Source of the DNA: Peteryoungia rhizophila
GTDB lineage: Bacteria; Pseudomonadota; Alphaproteobacteria; Rhizobiales; Rhizobiaceae
Reading direction: 5' to 3'
Assembly (NCBI RefSeq): GCF_004912145.1
Contig: NZ_STGT01000004.1
Span: forward strand, 186,001 to 250,000
Length of the DNA stretch: 64,000 bases
Position numbers and translations under genes: made by a program. Shown piece by piece: positions 32,424 to 41,888 of this stretch (position 1 is the stretch's first letter; every line of letters starts with the position of its first letter). The notes under the pieces are model-generated. The model was not told the DNA's origin and did not search any database. It was given only the letters and a program-made list of their open reading frames with translations.

Positions 32424-33617
32424 ATGAGGTCGGTCAAGATTGTTGCAGGGTTGGTCATCTTGTTCCTTGCACTGTTTGTCATCGTGAGAGAGCAGACCGC
32501 CGGTGTCAGCGCTGACGCATTCATCAACGCGCGACTTACGACCACGCGGGCACCGATCTCGGGGACGTTCGATGCGATATCGCGACCGCTCGGCGCAAGG
32601 GTCAATGTGGGCGATAGTCTGGGAACGATCGCCGATCCACTCGTCGACAATGTGAGGCTCTCCGACCTCCAGCAACAGCGGATGGCAACCAAGGCCGAGC
32701 TGGATCGGCTGACGAAGACCGCAGAGGGTCTGGCCGTATCGATCGAGGAACTCGGCAGCCGTGCGCAAAGCTATCGGCGTGAGCGTATCCAGCAGTTGCA
32801 GGCGCAGATCGACGGGGCGGAAGCCTCTGCAAACGCAGCGGAGGCCAGACTGCGATATGCGCGCCTCAGCCTCGAACGGTCCGATCGTCTGAGCGACCAG
32901 GGTGTTCGAACCGGCGAGGCGCTTGAACAATCACGCTCGCTCGCGGAAGTCGCCGAACTGGATCTGGTGAGTGCGCAGGAGACGGTCCGCGTCGCGCGGA
33001 TCAATCTGGCGGCTGCCGAACGCGGCATTTTTCTCGGTGACGGTTACAATGATGCGCCTTATTCCGAACAGCGCGTGTCCGAACTGGAGGTGGCCAGGGA
33101 TCAGCTGCAAGCCAGTGCGGCAGCTCAGGCAACTGTCCTGGAGGCCCTGGATTTGCGGATCCGGGCCGAGCAGGTGCGCGTCAACCGGCTGAACTCCGCT
33201 TCTCTTCAAGCCAATGTCTCCGGCCTGATCTGGGACTATCTCGCCATTTCCGGCGAGACGGTACAACGCGGGCAGGATCTCCTCAGCCTTGTCGATTGCC
33301 AGTCGACCATCGTCACTTTATCCGTCACCGAGCGTGTCTACAATCAGATCACGCTGGGCAGCACGGCTCAATTCAGGATGAACGGCAGCGACCGGCTTCT
33401 GCCGGGCCTCGTCACCCGCGTTGCGGGTTCCGGTGCATCGACCGTCTATGAGAACCTCGCAATCGCCCCGAGCGAGCGCCATCTGGAACGCTTCGACGTC
33501 ACCCTTGATGTCCCCGCACTCCGTCAGGAACCAGAGCTGCGCTGCCTGATCGGACGCACCGGCAGGGTCTTCTTCGAGGAGAGGCCGCTCGACTGGCTGC
33601 GGCGGATGTGGACCTGA
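32424..33617 (+). CDS. bgsB: HlyD-family adaptor of beta-glucan synthase (BgsB-like)
   Basis: The protein of about 397 residues has one N-terminal membrane segment (IVAGLVILFLALFVIV), a split barrel/lipoyl region (TRAPISGTFDAISRPLGARV), a long coiled coil (about residues 85-160 and 180-260, rich in Glu, Arg, Ala and Leu), and a C-terminal beta-barrel, the plan of membrane-fusion proteins. It overlaps the glycosyltransferase gene by 10 bp. In S. meliloti the bgsBA pair, with just such an adaptor, makes a mixed-linkage beta-glucan; the adaptor probably guides the polymer through the periplasm. ATG 32424 is preferred over TTG 32418 because of GAGG seven bases upstream. Confidence 0.75.
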   Translation: MRSVKIVAGLVILFLALFVIVREQTAGVSADAFINARLTTTRAPISGTFDAISRPLGARVNVGDSLGTIADPLVDNVRLSDLQQQRMATKAELDRLTKTAEGLAVSIEELGSRAQSYRRERIQQLQAQIDGAEASANAAEARLRYARLSLERSDRLSDQGVRTGEALEQSRSLAEVAELDLVSAQETVRVARINLAAAERGIFLGDGYNDAPYSEQRVSELEVARDQLQASAAAQATVLEALDLRIRAEQVRVNRLNSASLQANVSGLIWDYLAISGETVQRGQDLLSLVDCQSTIVTLSVTERVYNQITLGSTAQFRMNGSDRLLPGLVTRVAGSGASTVYENLAIAPSERHLERFDVTLDVPALRQEPELRCLIGRTGRVFFEERPLDWLRRMWT

Positions 33618-35590
33618 AGATGGGTGGCCTCCTATACGGTGGCGAGCTTTGGTCTGCGGCCATGTTATGCATGGTTGTCTTCGGCCTGGCTTTGGTCAGT
33701 TCGGCCCTCCTGGATCGCACAAGCACCTGGCACAGGAGCATGCTGTTTCTCGTGAGCGGAGCCCTGACCCTGCGCTATCTGTTCTGGCGGTCGACCGAGA
33801 CTTTGGCACCGGCGGCCTGGTCTTGGGAATGTCTTTTCAGCTGGGCATTCTTTGGCCTGGAAGCGGCAGCCGGTCTTTCGTCTTTAAGCGCCTTCCTCAT
33901 CTTGAGCCGGACCCGCTCCCGCAGTCTCGAGGTCGATCATAACCGCGACTGGTGGGGAGAGGCCCCACCCAAGGTGGCGGTTCTGATCGCAACCTACAAT
34001 GAAGACCGCACCGTTCTCGAACGGACCATCATCGGCGCCAAATCGAGCAGCCACCCCCATTGCGACGTCATTGTGCTCGACGACGGGAGGAGGCCGTGGC
34101 TGGAGCAGTTCTGCTTGCTGCAAAACGTCAGATACGTGCAGCGACCAGACAACAAGGGCTCAAAAGCCGGCAACATCAACCACGCTCTTTCACTACTTGC
34201 GACCGAGGGGGATCATCCCGACTTCGTTGCGGTCCTAGATGCTGATTTCGTTCCGCATACGAACTTCGTCCCACGGGCGCTTGCCCTGTTCCACCACCCG
34301 GACATCGGGCTGGTTCAGACACCCCAGCACTTTTTCAATCCCGATCCGATCCAGCACAATCTCGGCCTCAGCCGCTCCTATCCCGACGAACAACGGTTCT
34401 TCTTCGACCATCTCCAGCCCAGCCGCGATGCCTGGGGCATCGCCTTTTGCTGCGGCACGTCTTCCGTCGTCCGGTGGCAGGCGCTGCAGAAGGTGGGCGG
34501 CTTTCCGACGGAGAGCGTCACCGAAGACTTCATGCTGACGCTTGTCCTGCAGGAGGCCGGCTACAGAACCGTCTATCTGAACGAAGCCTTGACCGAAGGC
34601 CTCGCCCCGGAAGGACTGAAGGAATATGTGACACAGCGCGCCCGCTGGTGCCTCGGCCTCATGCAGATTGCCCGTAGCCGCCTTGGCCCCTTGGGACAAA
34701 ACGGTCTGCGACTGCGCGATCGATGGAGCGTGGCCGATTCCGTGATCTTCTGGCTCAGCACGTTTTCGTTTCGTCTGGCAGCAGTCACATTTCCCCTGCT
34801 CTACTGGTTCTTCAACATCACCGTCGTCGACGCGAACGTTCCTGACATCATCGCCTATTTCACGCCCTACTACATCTGGGTGCTATTCTCGCTCAACTTC
34901 GTCTCTGGTGGCCTTATCGTCCCCGTCGTCAATGACGTCAGTCAGTTGCTGGGCGCGATCCCGATCACGAGGGCAGCGATTGTCGGGCTGGTCAAGCCGA
35001 AGGGCCATCCATTCAGCGTCACGGCAAAGGGCGGGGATCGAACCAAGGTCGTGATCCAGTGGCGCTTGATGATGCCCTTTCTCGCCTTGTTCGCGGCAAC
35101 GGTCCTTGGACTCGTTATCGGGATTTTCAGCGATCGCTTCGCCTTCAGCGACGCAGGTGAAGGCAAGGCCGTGATACTTTTCTGGACCATCTACAATCTG
35201 TTCATCCTGATGGTCACACTGGCCGTTTGTGTCGAACTTCCGCGTGTCGAACAGCATCTGGCGGACAATCCGGAGCGCTGCATCATCCTGTACGAAGGAC
35301 GCCTCAAGCGCGTATGGTTGACCGACCTGACCCAGGGCACGGCTCGCATTCGGGGCCTGGCGCTGAAACCCGGCGCGCCGCTCGAGATCAAGTTTCGAGA
35401 CCTCGGAGACATGCCCGCGCACGTACTCGAAGCCCGGGGCGACGGATCCTTGCTTTCCCTCGAACTTTCCGATGTGCAGTATGAACTGCTGCTGAAGCGG
35501 CTCTATGTCGAAGGTGTCGTCCCCAGCATCACCTCTACCAAGCTGAGCGCAATCGTCAGTGCCGTCTTCAAGCGCGCCAGTCGCCTATGA
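33608..35590 (+). CDS. bgsA: Family 2 glycosyltransferase, mixed-linkage beta-glucan synthase-like (BgsA)
   Basis: This 660-residue inner-membrane synthase has two N-terminal membrane segments, a cytosolic GT-2 domain with the processive D,D,D,QxxRW set (VLDDGRR, VLDADF, TEDF, QRARW), about five further membrane segments, and a C-terminal cytosolic tail of about 100 residues. It is related to cellulose and curdlan synthases. The tail lacks a clear PilZ signature (RxxxR plus D/NxSxxG), as in S. meliloti BgsA, whose tail nevertheless responds to cyclic-di-GMP. UDP-glucose is the expected donor. Curdlan synthase (CrdS) is the main alternative, but the HlyD partner favours BgsA. Its stop abuts the convergent sensor stop with no gap. 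Confidence 0.75.
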   Translation: MDLKMGGLLYGGELWSAAMLCMVVFGLALVSSALLDRTSTWHRSMLFLVSGALTLRYLFWRSTETLAPAAWSWECLFSWAFFGLEAAAGLSSLSAFLILSRTRSRSLEVDHNRDWWGEAPPKVAVLIATYNEDRTVLERTIIGAKSSSHPHCDVIVLDDGRRPWLEQFCLLQNVRYVQRPDNKGSKAGNINHALSLLATEGDHPDFVAVLDADFVPHTNFVPRALALFHHPDIGLVQTPQHFFNPDPIQHNLGLSRSYPDEQRFFFDHLQPSRDAWGIAFCCGTSSVVRWQALQKVGGFPTESVTEDFMLTLVLQEAGYRTVYLNEALTEGLAPEGLKEYVTQRARWCLGLMQIARSRLGPLGQNGLRLRDRWSVADSVIFWLSTFSFRLAAVTFPLLYWFFNITVVDANVPDIIAYFTPYYIWVLFSLNFVSGGLIVPVVNDVSQLLGAIPITRAAIVGLVKPKGHPFSVTAKGGDRTKVVIQWRLMMPFLALFAATVLGLVIGIFSDRFAFSDAGEGKAVILFWTIYNLFILMVTLAVCVELPRVEQHLADNPERCIILYEGRLKRVWLTDLTQGTARIRGLALKPGAPLEIKFRDLGDMPAHVLEARGDGSLLSLELSDVQYELLLKRLYVEGVVPSITSTKLSAIVSAVFKRASRL

Positions 35591-36697
35591 TCAAGGATCT
35601 CGATCATGCCTGTGGCTATCCGCCTGCAATCTCGCCAATGCTGCACTGAGCATGCTCATTTCACGGGTACGCTTGCTTTCCATCGGATAGGTATCTTTGC
35701 CGTCGGCAATCTCGATTGCGTTGGCGGCCAGGCGTGAGAATGGCCTGACAAAGGCAACGACGTAAAAGGCTGTGAGCAGCAGCAAGATGGTCGCCATGCC
35801 CAAGAGCCGGACAATGAGATAATCCGACATCTGCCGGGCCGGCACGGTCGCCTCACGACCGTCAATACGCGCGACGATGTTCCATCCGAATTTCGGCAGA
35901 TCGTTATAGGAGAGCTCCGGGACCGTCAGCGTGAAATACCACTCTCCGTCCGGCCAGCGCTCGAGACTGGTCCCGAGTACACCGGCACGCGCGCGCTGCA
36001 GACTGCCCAATCCGGAAAGATCAGGAAGATCTGAAACCGACGAGGCAGAGGTTTCGCCATTGGCACCGACAAGGACTATGTCCACGTTCAAGGCTTGTGA
36101 AAGCTCGTCGATCAGCCGCTTCATCCAGGAGACGTCGAGGTGCAAACCGAGCACGCCGCGAACGGCACCGGTCTGATCGACAAACGGAACGGCGAAGTCG
36201 ATGAAGCGAATGGGTTCATCCTGGCGACGCAACAGCGATGCGAGGAGCACGGCCTCGTGCACGTCACCTGCGTATTCGCCCTTCAATCCCTGGCGGAACC
36301 ACGGTCTCTCCCCGACATCCTGCCCAACGAGGAGCCCATTTGAGGCTGCAATCACTGTTCCATCGGGCTCGGCCAGTCCCGCCCAGGATACGACGCTGCC
36401 ATCGCCAGCGATCGCATTCAGCCGGTCTTGGAGAACCGGAACTGAGAGCCGGGCAGCTTGGTCACTAACAGCGCTGAGCGCATTCCATTCCCGATAGAGT
36501 GCCTGCGCAATCGCGGTCTGTATCCCGCGGGTGCGTGTTTCCAGCGCCTTTTGAAGGCTGGCTTCTTCAAAGGATCTGGCACGCTCACTGATGAGGACAT
36601 AGGCAATGCCGAGACCGACCACCGCGCTGATCAGGACGAACGCAACGGTGATCGTCGCCAGACTGGGTAGGCGCTTATGCGTGTGGTTCTCGCTCAT
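35591..36697 (-). CDS. dCache-HAMP membrane sensor without output domain
   Basis: The protein of about 368 residues (ATG 36695-36697 behind AGGAGA) has a membrane segment (ATITVAFVLISAVVGLGIAYVL), a periplasmic dCache domain (DGTVIAASNGLLVGQDVGER, then PWFRQGLKGEYAGDVHEA), a second membrane segment (IVRLLGMATILLLLTAFYVV) and a short HAMP-like helix pair, then stops. It has no GGDEF, kinase or methyl-accepting domain. Its sensor shares the RPWF..GLK, DVH-A-LL and RF-D-A-P arrangement with the diguanylate cyclase at 17181-18956. It lies tail to tail with bgsA, so it may tune polymer synthesis by partnering another cyclic-di-GMP protein; this is inference. Confidence 0.75.
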   Translation of the reverse strand: MSENHTHKRLPSLATITVAFVLISAVVGLGIAYVLISERARSFEEASLQKALETRTRGIQTAIAQALYREWNALSAVSDQAARLSVPVLQDRLNAIAGDGSVVSWAGLAEPDGTVIAASNGLLVGQDVGERPWFRQGLKGEYAGDVHEAVLLASLLRRQDEPIRFIDFAVPFVDQTGAVRGVLGLHLDVSWMKRLIDELSQALNVDIVLVGANGETSASSVSDLPDLSGLGSLQRARAGVLGTSLERWPDGEWYFTLTVPELSYNDLPKFGWNIVARIDGREATVPARQMSDYLIVRLLGMATILLLLTAFYVVAFVRPFSRLAANAIEIADGKDTYPMESKRTREMSMLSAALARLQADSHRHDRDP

Positions 36698-36948
36698 GGT
36701 CAGTTCTCCTATGCCATGCATGTGCATACAGAGACCTAGCGTGCTCTTCGACTGTGGGTTTTTCCCCGCAAGATCATCTGCTTGCCGTCACCGAGCGGCC
36801 AACGCGGCAAGCGAGGGTTACGCACCCGCTTCACGAATTGCGATACCCTGTTACCGTCGTCTGGTGGCTCGCGAAACGCGTTTATAGGCCTCGAAAGACC
36901 TGGTCTCATCTTTGTCGCCGAAGAGTTCCAAGGCAACGCCTTGCTTAG

Positions 36949-37998
36949 TCACCGACGGTTGCGCTGACCTAATGCGGCGATTTGCTCACTCCGTCCGCCA
37001 TCGAAAACCTCTTGCATCCATTGCGGATAGATCAAAGCGAGTTTGCTCACCGCGTCCAGTCGGTCAAGATCAGACCGCTCCAGCTCAATCTTCGTCGCGC
37101 CGAGATTTTCTTGCATTTGCTCAACCCGCTTCGCGCCAATAAGTACGGTTGAAACGGTCTTGCGGTGGAGCAACCAAGCCAACGCAATTTGGGCCAGGGA
37201 TGCGCCATAGGCATCCGCGATGCTGCGCAGTTCGTCGATCAGGTCGTAGGTACGGTCGATATCAAGCGGCGGGAAGGGCACTGTGGTTCGTCGACCCTGC
37301 TGATCGCCCTCGGAGTTCCGATCGAACTTGCCACTCAGCATGCCCCCTGCCAATGGGCTCCAACAGACGAGCCCCAATCCGACGGCTGAAACGAGGGGAG
37401 CAATTTCATGCTCGATTTCTCTCCCAGCAAGAGAATAGTAGGCCTGCACGCTTGAAAGTGGAGTGAGCCCAAGGCGCTCGGTCACTCCCATGGCCTGTGC
37501 GATCTGCCACGCAGCCCAATTCGAAACGCCAATATAGCGCACGGCGCCCTGGCGGACGAGATAGTCGAGTGCGCTCAAGCTTTGTTCCATTGGGGTCAGT
37601 GGATCAAAGCCATGGAGCTGGTACAGGTCGACATAATCGAGCTTCATGCGCTTGAGACTGGCGTGAAGGCTATCCAAAATATGCGCTCGTGAGGATCCGC
37701 GGTCATTTTGCCCGCCACTCGCTTGTCCAAATGTCTTGGTCGAAACCAAGACGTCGTGCCTTCGTACTCCCAGGTTCCGAAGGGCTGCGCCGGTGATTTC
37801 TTCAGACTGGCCACTTGAGTATATGTCCGCTGTGTCGAGCAGGTTCACTCCGGCATCCAACCCGCACCGAATAATCTGCTCGGCGCCAGTCTGATGCACC
37901 CCGCCAATCGCACCCCATTGGCTGTTCCCGAATGTCATCGTGCCGAGGCTCAACTCAGACACAAGCAAGCCCGTACGTCCCAACATATTGTAGCGCAT
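36949..37998 (-). CDS. Aldo/keto reductase
   Basis: The 349-residue protein starts MRYNMLGRTGLLVSELSLGT and has the aldo/keto reductase landmarks: DTADIYSSGQSEE with the catalytic Asp and Tyr, STKTF (Lys), YQLHGFD (His), VRYIGVSNW, and a C-terminal NADPH-binding VLIGAKRVEQMQENL. It resembles YajO/IolS/MocA-type AKRs of about 340 residues, which reduce aldehydes and ketones with NADPH. ATG 37996-37998 is used; the frame is open further upstream without support. It is divergent from an AraC-family gene 191 bp away, which probably regulates it. Confidence 0.88.
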   Translation of the reverse strand: MRYNMLGRTGLLVSELSLGTMTFGNSQWGAIGGVHQTGAEQIIRCGLDAGVNLLDTADIYSSGQSEEITGAALRNLGVRRHDVLVSTKTFGQASGGQNDRGSSRAHILDSLHASLKRMKLDYVDLYQLHGFDPLTPMEQSLSALDYLVRQGAVRYIGVSNWAAWQIAQAMGVTERLGLTPLSSVQAYYSLAGREIEHEIAPLVSAVGLGLVCWSPLAGGMLSGKFDRNSEGDQQGRRTTVPFPPLDIDRTYDLIDELRSIADAYGASLAQIALAWLLHRKTVSTVLIGAKRVEQMQENLGATKIELERSDLDRLDAVSKLALIYPQWMQEVFDGGRSEQIAALGQRNRR

Positions 37999-38189
37999 CT
38001 GATCTCTCTTTCGGGGCAGCAGCAGTTTGCGTGCCATTGAAGAAACTATCTGACTAGGACGAGGGAGCAGTAGCACGTTTCACTCGCATGATTGCACAAT
38101 CCTCTCCCATCAATGAGTTTCTGATTGTCCTACGTGAGCGGGTGGCCTAGCCAAGGATCCTCTAACCGAAAGAGCCCGGTACAACAGAC

Positions 38190-39107
38190 ATGGAACCATT
38201 TAAGACGACGATCGAGCATTTGCAGCAGTCTCTGGTAGACGATTTCAAGCGCTGGGCACCAAACGAGGGCGCGACCGTCTCGCAGGTTCCCGGGCTTAGT
38301 TTCCACCGTCATCTGTCACCGACAGCCCCTCATGTCGGAATAATGGAAGCTAGTCTGTCGCTGGTCATCACAGGCAGAAAGCGTGTTGTCCTTGGCAACA
38401 ACACCTATGACTATGGCAGCACGCACTTCCTCATCACGTCAATCGACCTTCCAGTGACAGCCTGGGTCACGCATGCTAGTCCGATTGAGCCTTATCTTGG
38501 AACCTTGCTCCGGATAGATCTCAGCGTTGTTCGCACCTTAACCTCGGAGATCAAGTCCAAGAAGCTTGGTGAGGCGACGCCTCTCGGCATAGCTAGCGCA
38601 ACTGTGACCCCTGATATACTCGAAGCATTGTTCCGTCTGTGCCGGTTGACAGAGCGGCCGAACGAAATTGAGCTCTTTGCTGAGCCCATAAAACGAGAGA
38701 TCATCTATCGTTTGATCACTAGCTCCGTCGGTTCACGTCTTGTTGCCCTGGCGTCGAAGGACGGAGCCTCCAGCGGGGTTGTCCGGGTGCTGAACTGGCT
38801 CAGGCAAAACTTTCGTGAGCGCCGATCAACAGATGATCTGGCCGACATTGCTCGCATGGGCGTGTCGACCTTTCATCGGCACTTCAAAGCCATAACCGAC
38901 ATGAGCCCCGTTCAGTATCGCAAGCATTTGCAACTTAACGAAGCGCGCCGCCTCATGATTGTAACCGGCCTTGACGCGGCATCTGCAGCGTATGATGTCG
39001 GGTACGAAAGTCCTGCTCAATTCAGTCGCGAGTACCGTCGCGAATTCGGCCAGCCTCCTATCTCCAGCGTTGTCAGCCTCAGACGGTCGGTCCAGTCTGG
39101 AGATTGA
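38190..39107 (+). CDS. AraC-family transcriptional regulator
   Basis: The 305-residue protein has an N-terminal AraC-type arm (about residues 20-180; FHRHLSPTAPHVGIMEASLS, YLGTLLRIDLSVV) and a C-terminal double helix-turn-helix (STDDLADIARMGVSTFHRHF, KHLQLNEARRLM, AAYDVGYESPAQFSREYRREFG). This architecture matches the AraC_N regulators commonly found divergent from aldo/keto reductase or SDR genes, which they activate. Inducer unknown. Confidence 0.88.
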   Translation: MEPFKTTIEHLQQSLVDDFKRWAPNEGATVSQVPGLSFHRHLSPTAPHVGIMEASLSLVITGRKRVVLGNNTYDYGSTHFLITSIDLPVTAWVTHASPIEPYLGTLLRIDLSVVRTLTSEIKSKKLGEATPLGIASATVTPDILEALFRLCRLTERPNEIELFAEPIKREIIYRLITSSVGSRLVALASKDGASSGVVRVLNWLRQNFRERRSTDDLADIARMGVSTFHRHFKAITDMSPVQYRKHLQLNEARRLMIVTGLDAASAAYDVGYESPAQFSREYRREFGQPPISSVVSLRRSVQSGD

Positions 39108-39235
39108 CCCATTTCTTGTTTAAAGACTGTACTTAGCGGGGCGTCGGGAGCTGTAGCGAGCTAAGGCAGCTGCCGCCTCAAAGCGTTTCCCTCGGCCCGA
39201 AAATGGGTATCTGACAATTTATTTAAACACATCAC

Positions 39236-40126
39236 TCAGCGGGAAATACGAAGGTGCTCCACCAGAGCCCTGAGCTTCGGCGCCATGTTGCGTCGGCTAG
39301 GGTAATACAGATAGAACCCAGGGAAATGCGGGCAGAAATCTTCTAGAACCGGCACGAGTTCACCGCGGATGATCGCCGGTCGGAAGCTGTCCTCCATGCC
39401 AAAACTGATGCCAGCACCAGCGACCGCGAGCTTGATCATCAGCGCCATGTCGGTCGTCGTAAACGTATCGGCCACCGCTACCGAAAACTCCCGCCCGTTT
39501 TTCGAGAATTCCCAGCGATAGGGCGCGACATTTGCCGAGAGACGCCAGCCGATACAACGACGGTTCGCAAGTTCAGTTGGGTGTTGCGGCATTCCATGAC
39601 GCTCAAGATATGCGGGCGAAGCGACAGCCAGTTGGCGCTGCTCACCTGAGACCGGCACTGCGATCATATCTTGGGCGATCACCTCCCCCAGCCTCACACC
39701 GGCATCATACCCCTGCGCAACGATGTCGAACTCGTCATCCGTGACGGTGATGTGCAATTTCACATCCGGGTTCTGATCCAGGAAGGTAGCGAGGCGCGGG
39801 CCGGAAAGAAAACTTTCGGCGATCGATGACACGGCAAGATTAAGCCGTCCACGCGGGGTTGCACTAAGATTTGCCGCACTGTCCAGCGCGCCCTGCACCT
39901 CAAGCAATGCCGGCGCGGCCTCGGCATACAGTCTCTCGCCCGCTTCTGTCAGCGCGACGCTACGGGTTGTGCGATTAACAAGCGCAATACCGAGTGTCTC
40001 TTACAGATTACGGATCGTCTGGCTGACGGCTGAACGCGCCACGCCCATGCGATCTGCAGCGGCGCGAAAACTGCGCTCTTCTGCGACAAAGACAAAGACG
40101 GCAAGGGCGTTCAAGTCCGGCGGCAT
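39236..40126 (-). pseudogene. LysR-family regulator interrupted by one nonsense codon
   Basis: From ATG 40124-40126 the minus strand encodes MPPDLNALAVFVFVAEERSF and the standard LysR HTH, then a TAA at 40001-40003 (codon 42) where the family has Glu, within QTIRNL-stop-ETLGIALVNRTTR; the frame then continues without fault for 255 codons through a complete effector domain (YDAGVRLGEVIAQDMIAVPV; WEFSKNGREFSV). A single base change explains the lesion, so it is either a very recent pseudogene or a sequencing error. It is divergent from the decayed SDR gene, its probable target. Confidence 0.8.
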
Positions 40127-40229
40127 TGGTTAGTTTTTCTTCCCTCTGAGTTAAACAGAAAGCGCCTTATCGCAACAATGTCCCAAGTCTATTCTTATTT
40201 TCAACATTTAACAGCAAGTGAGAAAATTC

Positions 40230-40867
40230 ATGGACAAGGTTGTTCTCATCACTGGGGCATCGAGTGGTATCGGCGTCGGGATTGCGCGCGAACTTGCCAA
40301 GGCAGGTGCAACCGTCGTGCTTGGTGCCCGGCGCACCGACCACCTTGAGAACGTCGCCAAAGAAATTCGGTGGGCCGGTGGCAAGGTCAAGACCTGCAAG
40401 GTCGATGTGACCAATCGTGCGGAAGTCGCAGCTTTCGCAGAAGGAGCGGGAGGGGAATACGGTCGCATCGATGTCCTGGTCAACAACGCCGGCGTCATGC
40501 CTCTGTGCTGCAGGAGATGAACGCACGCGGTTTCGGACATATCATCAACATTGCTTCTATTGGCGCGCTGTCAGTATCGCCGACCGCAGCCGTTTATTGA
40601 GCGACGAAATTCGCTGTTCGGGCAATTTCAGATGGGCTTCGCCAGGAAAACGACAAGCTGCGCGTCACCTGTATACATCCCGGGGTTGTAGCAAGTGAGC
40701 CTGCGAACAGCATAACCGATCCGGTGGCGGCTGAAGCGATGAAGTCCTATCGCGCCATTGCGCTCACCCCCGATGCCATCGGCCGCGCCGTACGCTTTGC
40801 AATCGAACAGCCCGAAGATGTCGACGTGAACGAAATGGTAGTCCGGCCGACCCGAACCACATTTTGA
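40230..40867 (+). pseudogene. Short-chain dehydrogenase/reductase, decayed
   Basis: ATG 40230 opens a classical SDR: VLITGASSGIGVGIARELAK (NAD(P) loop), DVTNRAEVAAF and VLVNNAGVMPL. After that about 30 residues and the frame are lost (near 40500), and the sequence resumes in another frame as GFGHIINIASIGALSVSPTAAVY, meets a TGA at the residue after the catalytic Tyr (VY-stop-ATKFAV, where Cys or Ser is usual), and continues VTCIHPGVVASEP to TGA 40865-40867. One deletion or frameshift plus one nonsense change make it non-functional. Its likely LysR regulator next door is also broken. Confidence 0.85.
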
Positions 40868-40913
40868 TCAACGGCAGTATGCACGGCTAAATTGACCAAG
40901 TGGAGGCTGCGTC

Positions 40914-41276
40914 ATGAGGAGTTTTCTCCCGATTATCATCATCATACTCATTGCCAGTGCTGCAGCTTCGGGCGCACTGGCCCAGAACACAAAAGCAGAG
41001 AAAAACATGTCAGCCCAATCGACCAGCAGCCCCCAGGAACAGAACCACTCTTATGTCGGGATGTGGGTCACGGACGATGGTCATATCCACCATGAACTCC
41101 TATCAAATGGCCGGTACGACGAAGCCCGCGGCAGTCGTCGTAGTGCTTATCAAGGACGTTATGCCGTCACCGGTAATCACATCGATTACTGGGACGATAC
41201 CGGCTTCACCGCCGATGGGGTTTTCGTCGACGAGAACACACTTCATCACGCCGGAATGATTTTGCGACGCCAGTGA
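40914..41276 (+). CDS. Atu4866-family secreted protein
   Basis: The 120-residue product has a signal peptide (IIIILIASAAASGALAQ) followed by the Atu4866 domain: YVGMWVTDDGHIHHELLSNG, RYDEARGSR, YQGRYAVTGNHIDYWDDTGF and LHHAGMILRR, nearly the entire domain. The function of this family is unknown; its genes often neighbour SDR, aldo/keto reductase and carboxymuconolactone decarboxylase genes under LysR control. A GGAGG site precedes ATG 40914. Confidence 0.85.
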   Translation: MRSFLPIIIIILIASAAASGALAQNTKAEKNMSAQSTSSPQEQNHSYVGMWVTDDGHIHHELLSNGRYDEARGSRRSAYQGRYAVTGNHIDYWDDTGFTADGVFVDENTLHHAGMILRRQ

Positions 41277-41384
41277 CGTCCAGGGTCCGCGAGGAGAGCC
41301 TCTTCTGCTCTGTTCTCACAATGCCCGCCTTAAAGGACACTCAAGTCTGCAACCCAAATCAATAAAACTTATAGGAGAACTGAA

Positions 41385-41888
41385 ATGTCTGCTGTGATCC
41401 GTTTTTCCCTTGCAGCATTTGGAACCGTGGCGGTCCTTGCTGTGGCGCATCCAGCCCTTGCCGACTCTATCGAGGAACGTCGCGCCAAAGGGGCGGCCGT
41501 CGTCAGCAAGCTCAACAATGGCGTACCGCAAAACAACCTGGAAAACATGCGGAGAGAGTTTCCATTTCTAGCGGAGGCGACCGAGGCCTATGCGCTCGGT
41601 GATGTTTGGTCGAGACCGGGTCTTGATGACCGTACGAGACAGCTCGCAGCAGTTGCTACGTTCGCCGCCATGGGCATGACTGACCTGATGACAGTTCACG
41701 CTCGTTACGCCTTGAACATCGGCGTGACTGAGGATGAGTTAAAGGAAATTGTCTATATGATAACTGTGCCCGCCGGCTTTCCGCGAGCGATTGTCGCGTC
41801 GCAGGCATTATCAAAGCTTTTTGCCGAACGAGCGCAGGCTACCTGTGGTGTTGCAATCTGCGAGAGTGGAGTAGCGCGTACACCGTAA
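41385..41888 (+). CDS. Carboxymuconolactone decarboxylase-like, exported
   Basis: The 167-residue protein has a signal peptide ending near HPALA, then a CMD/AhpD-type helical domain (DVWSRPGLDDRTRQLAAVAT, HARYALNIGVTEDELKEIVY). The CxxC pair of AhpD peroxidases is absent; Cys residues occur only at the C-terminus (ATCGVAICES), so peroxidase chemistry is unlikely. Export to the periplasm is unusual for the superfamily but common in this gene neighbourhood. AGGAGA precedes ATG 41385. It probably belonged to the same functional unit as the decayed SDR. Confidence 0.8.
   Translation: MSAVIRFSLAAFGTVAVLAVAHPALADSIEERRAKGAAVVSKLNNGVPQNNLENMRREFPFLAEATEAYALGDVWSRPGLDDRTRQLAAVATFAAMGMTDLMTVHARYALNIGVTEDELKEIVYMITVPAGFPRAIVASQALSKLFAERAQATCGVAICESGVARTP

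Noticed and set aside
33608-35590. Cellulose synthase BcsA
   Set aside because: The GT-2 motifs fit, but there is no PilZ RxxxR signature, no bcsB, bcsZ or bcsC nearby, and the partner is an HlyD-type adaptor as in bgsBA.
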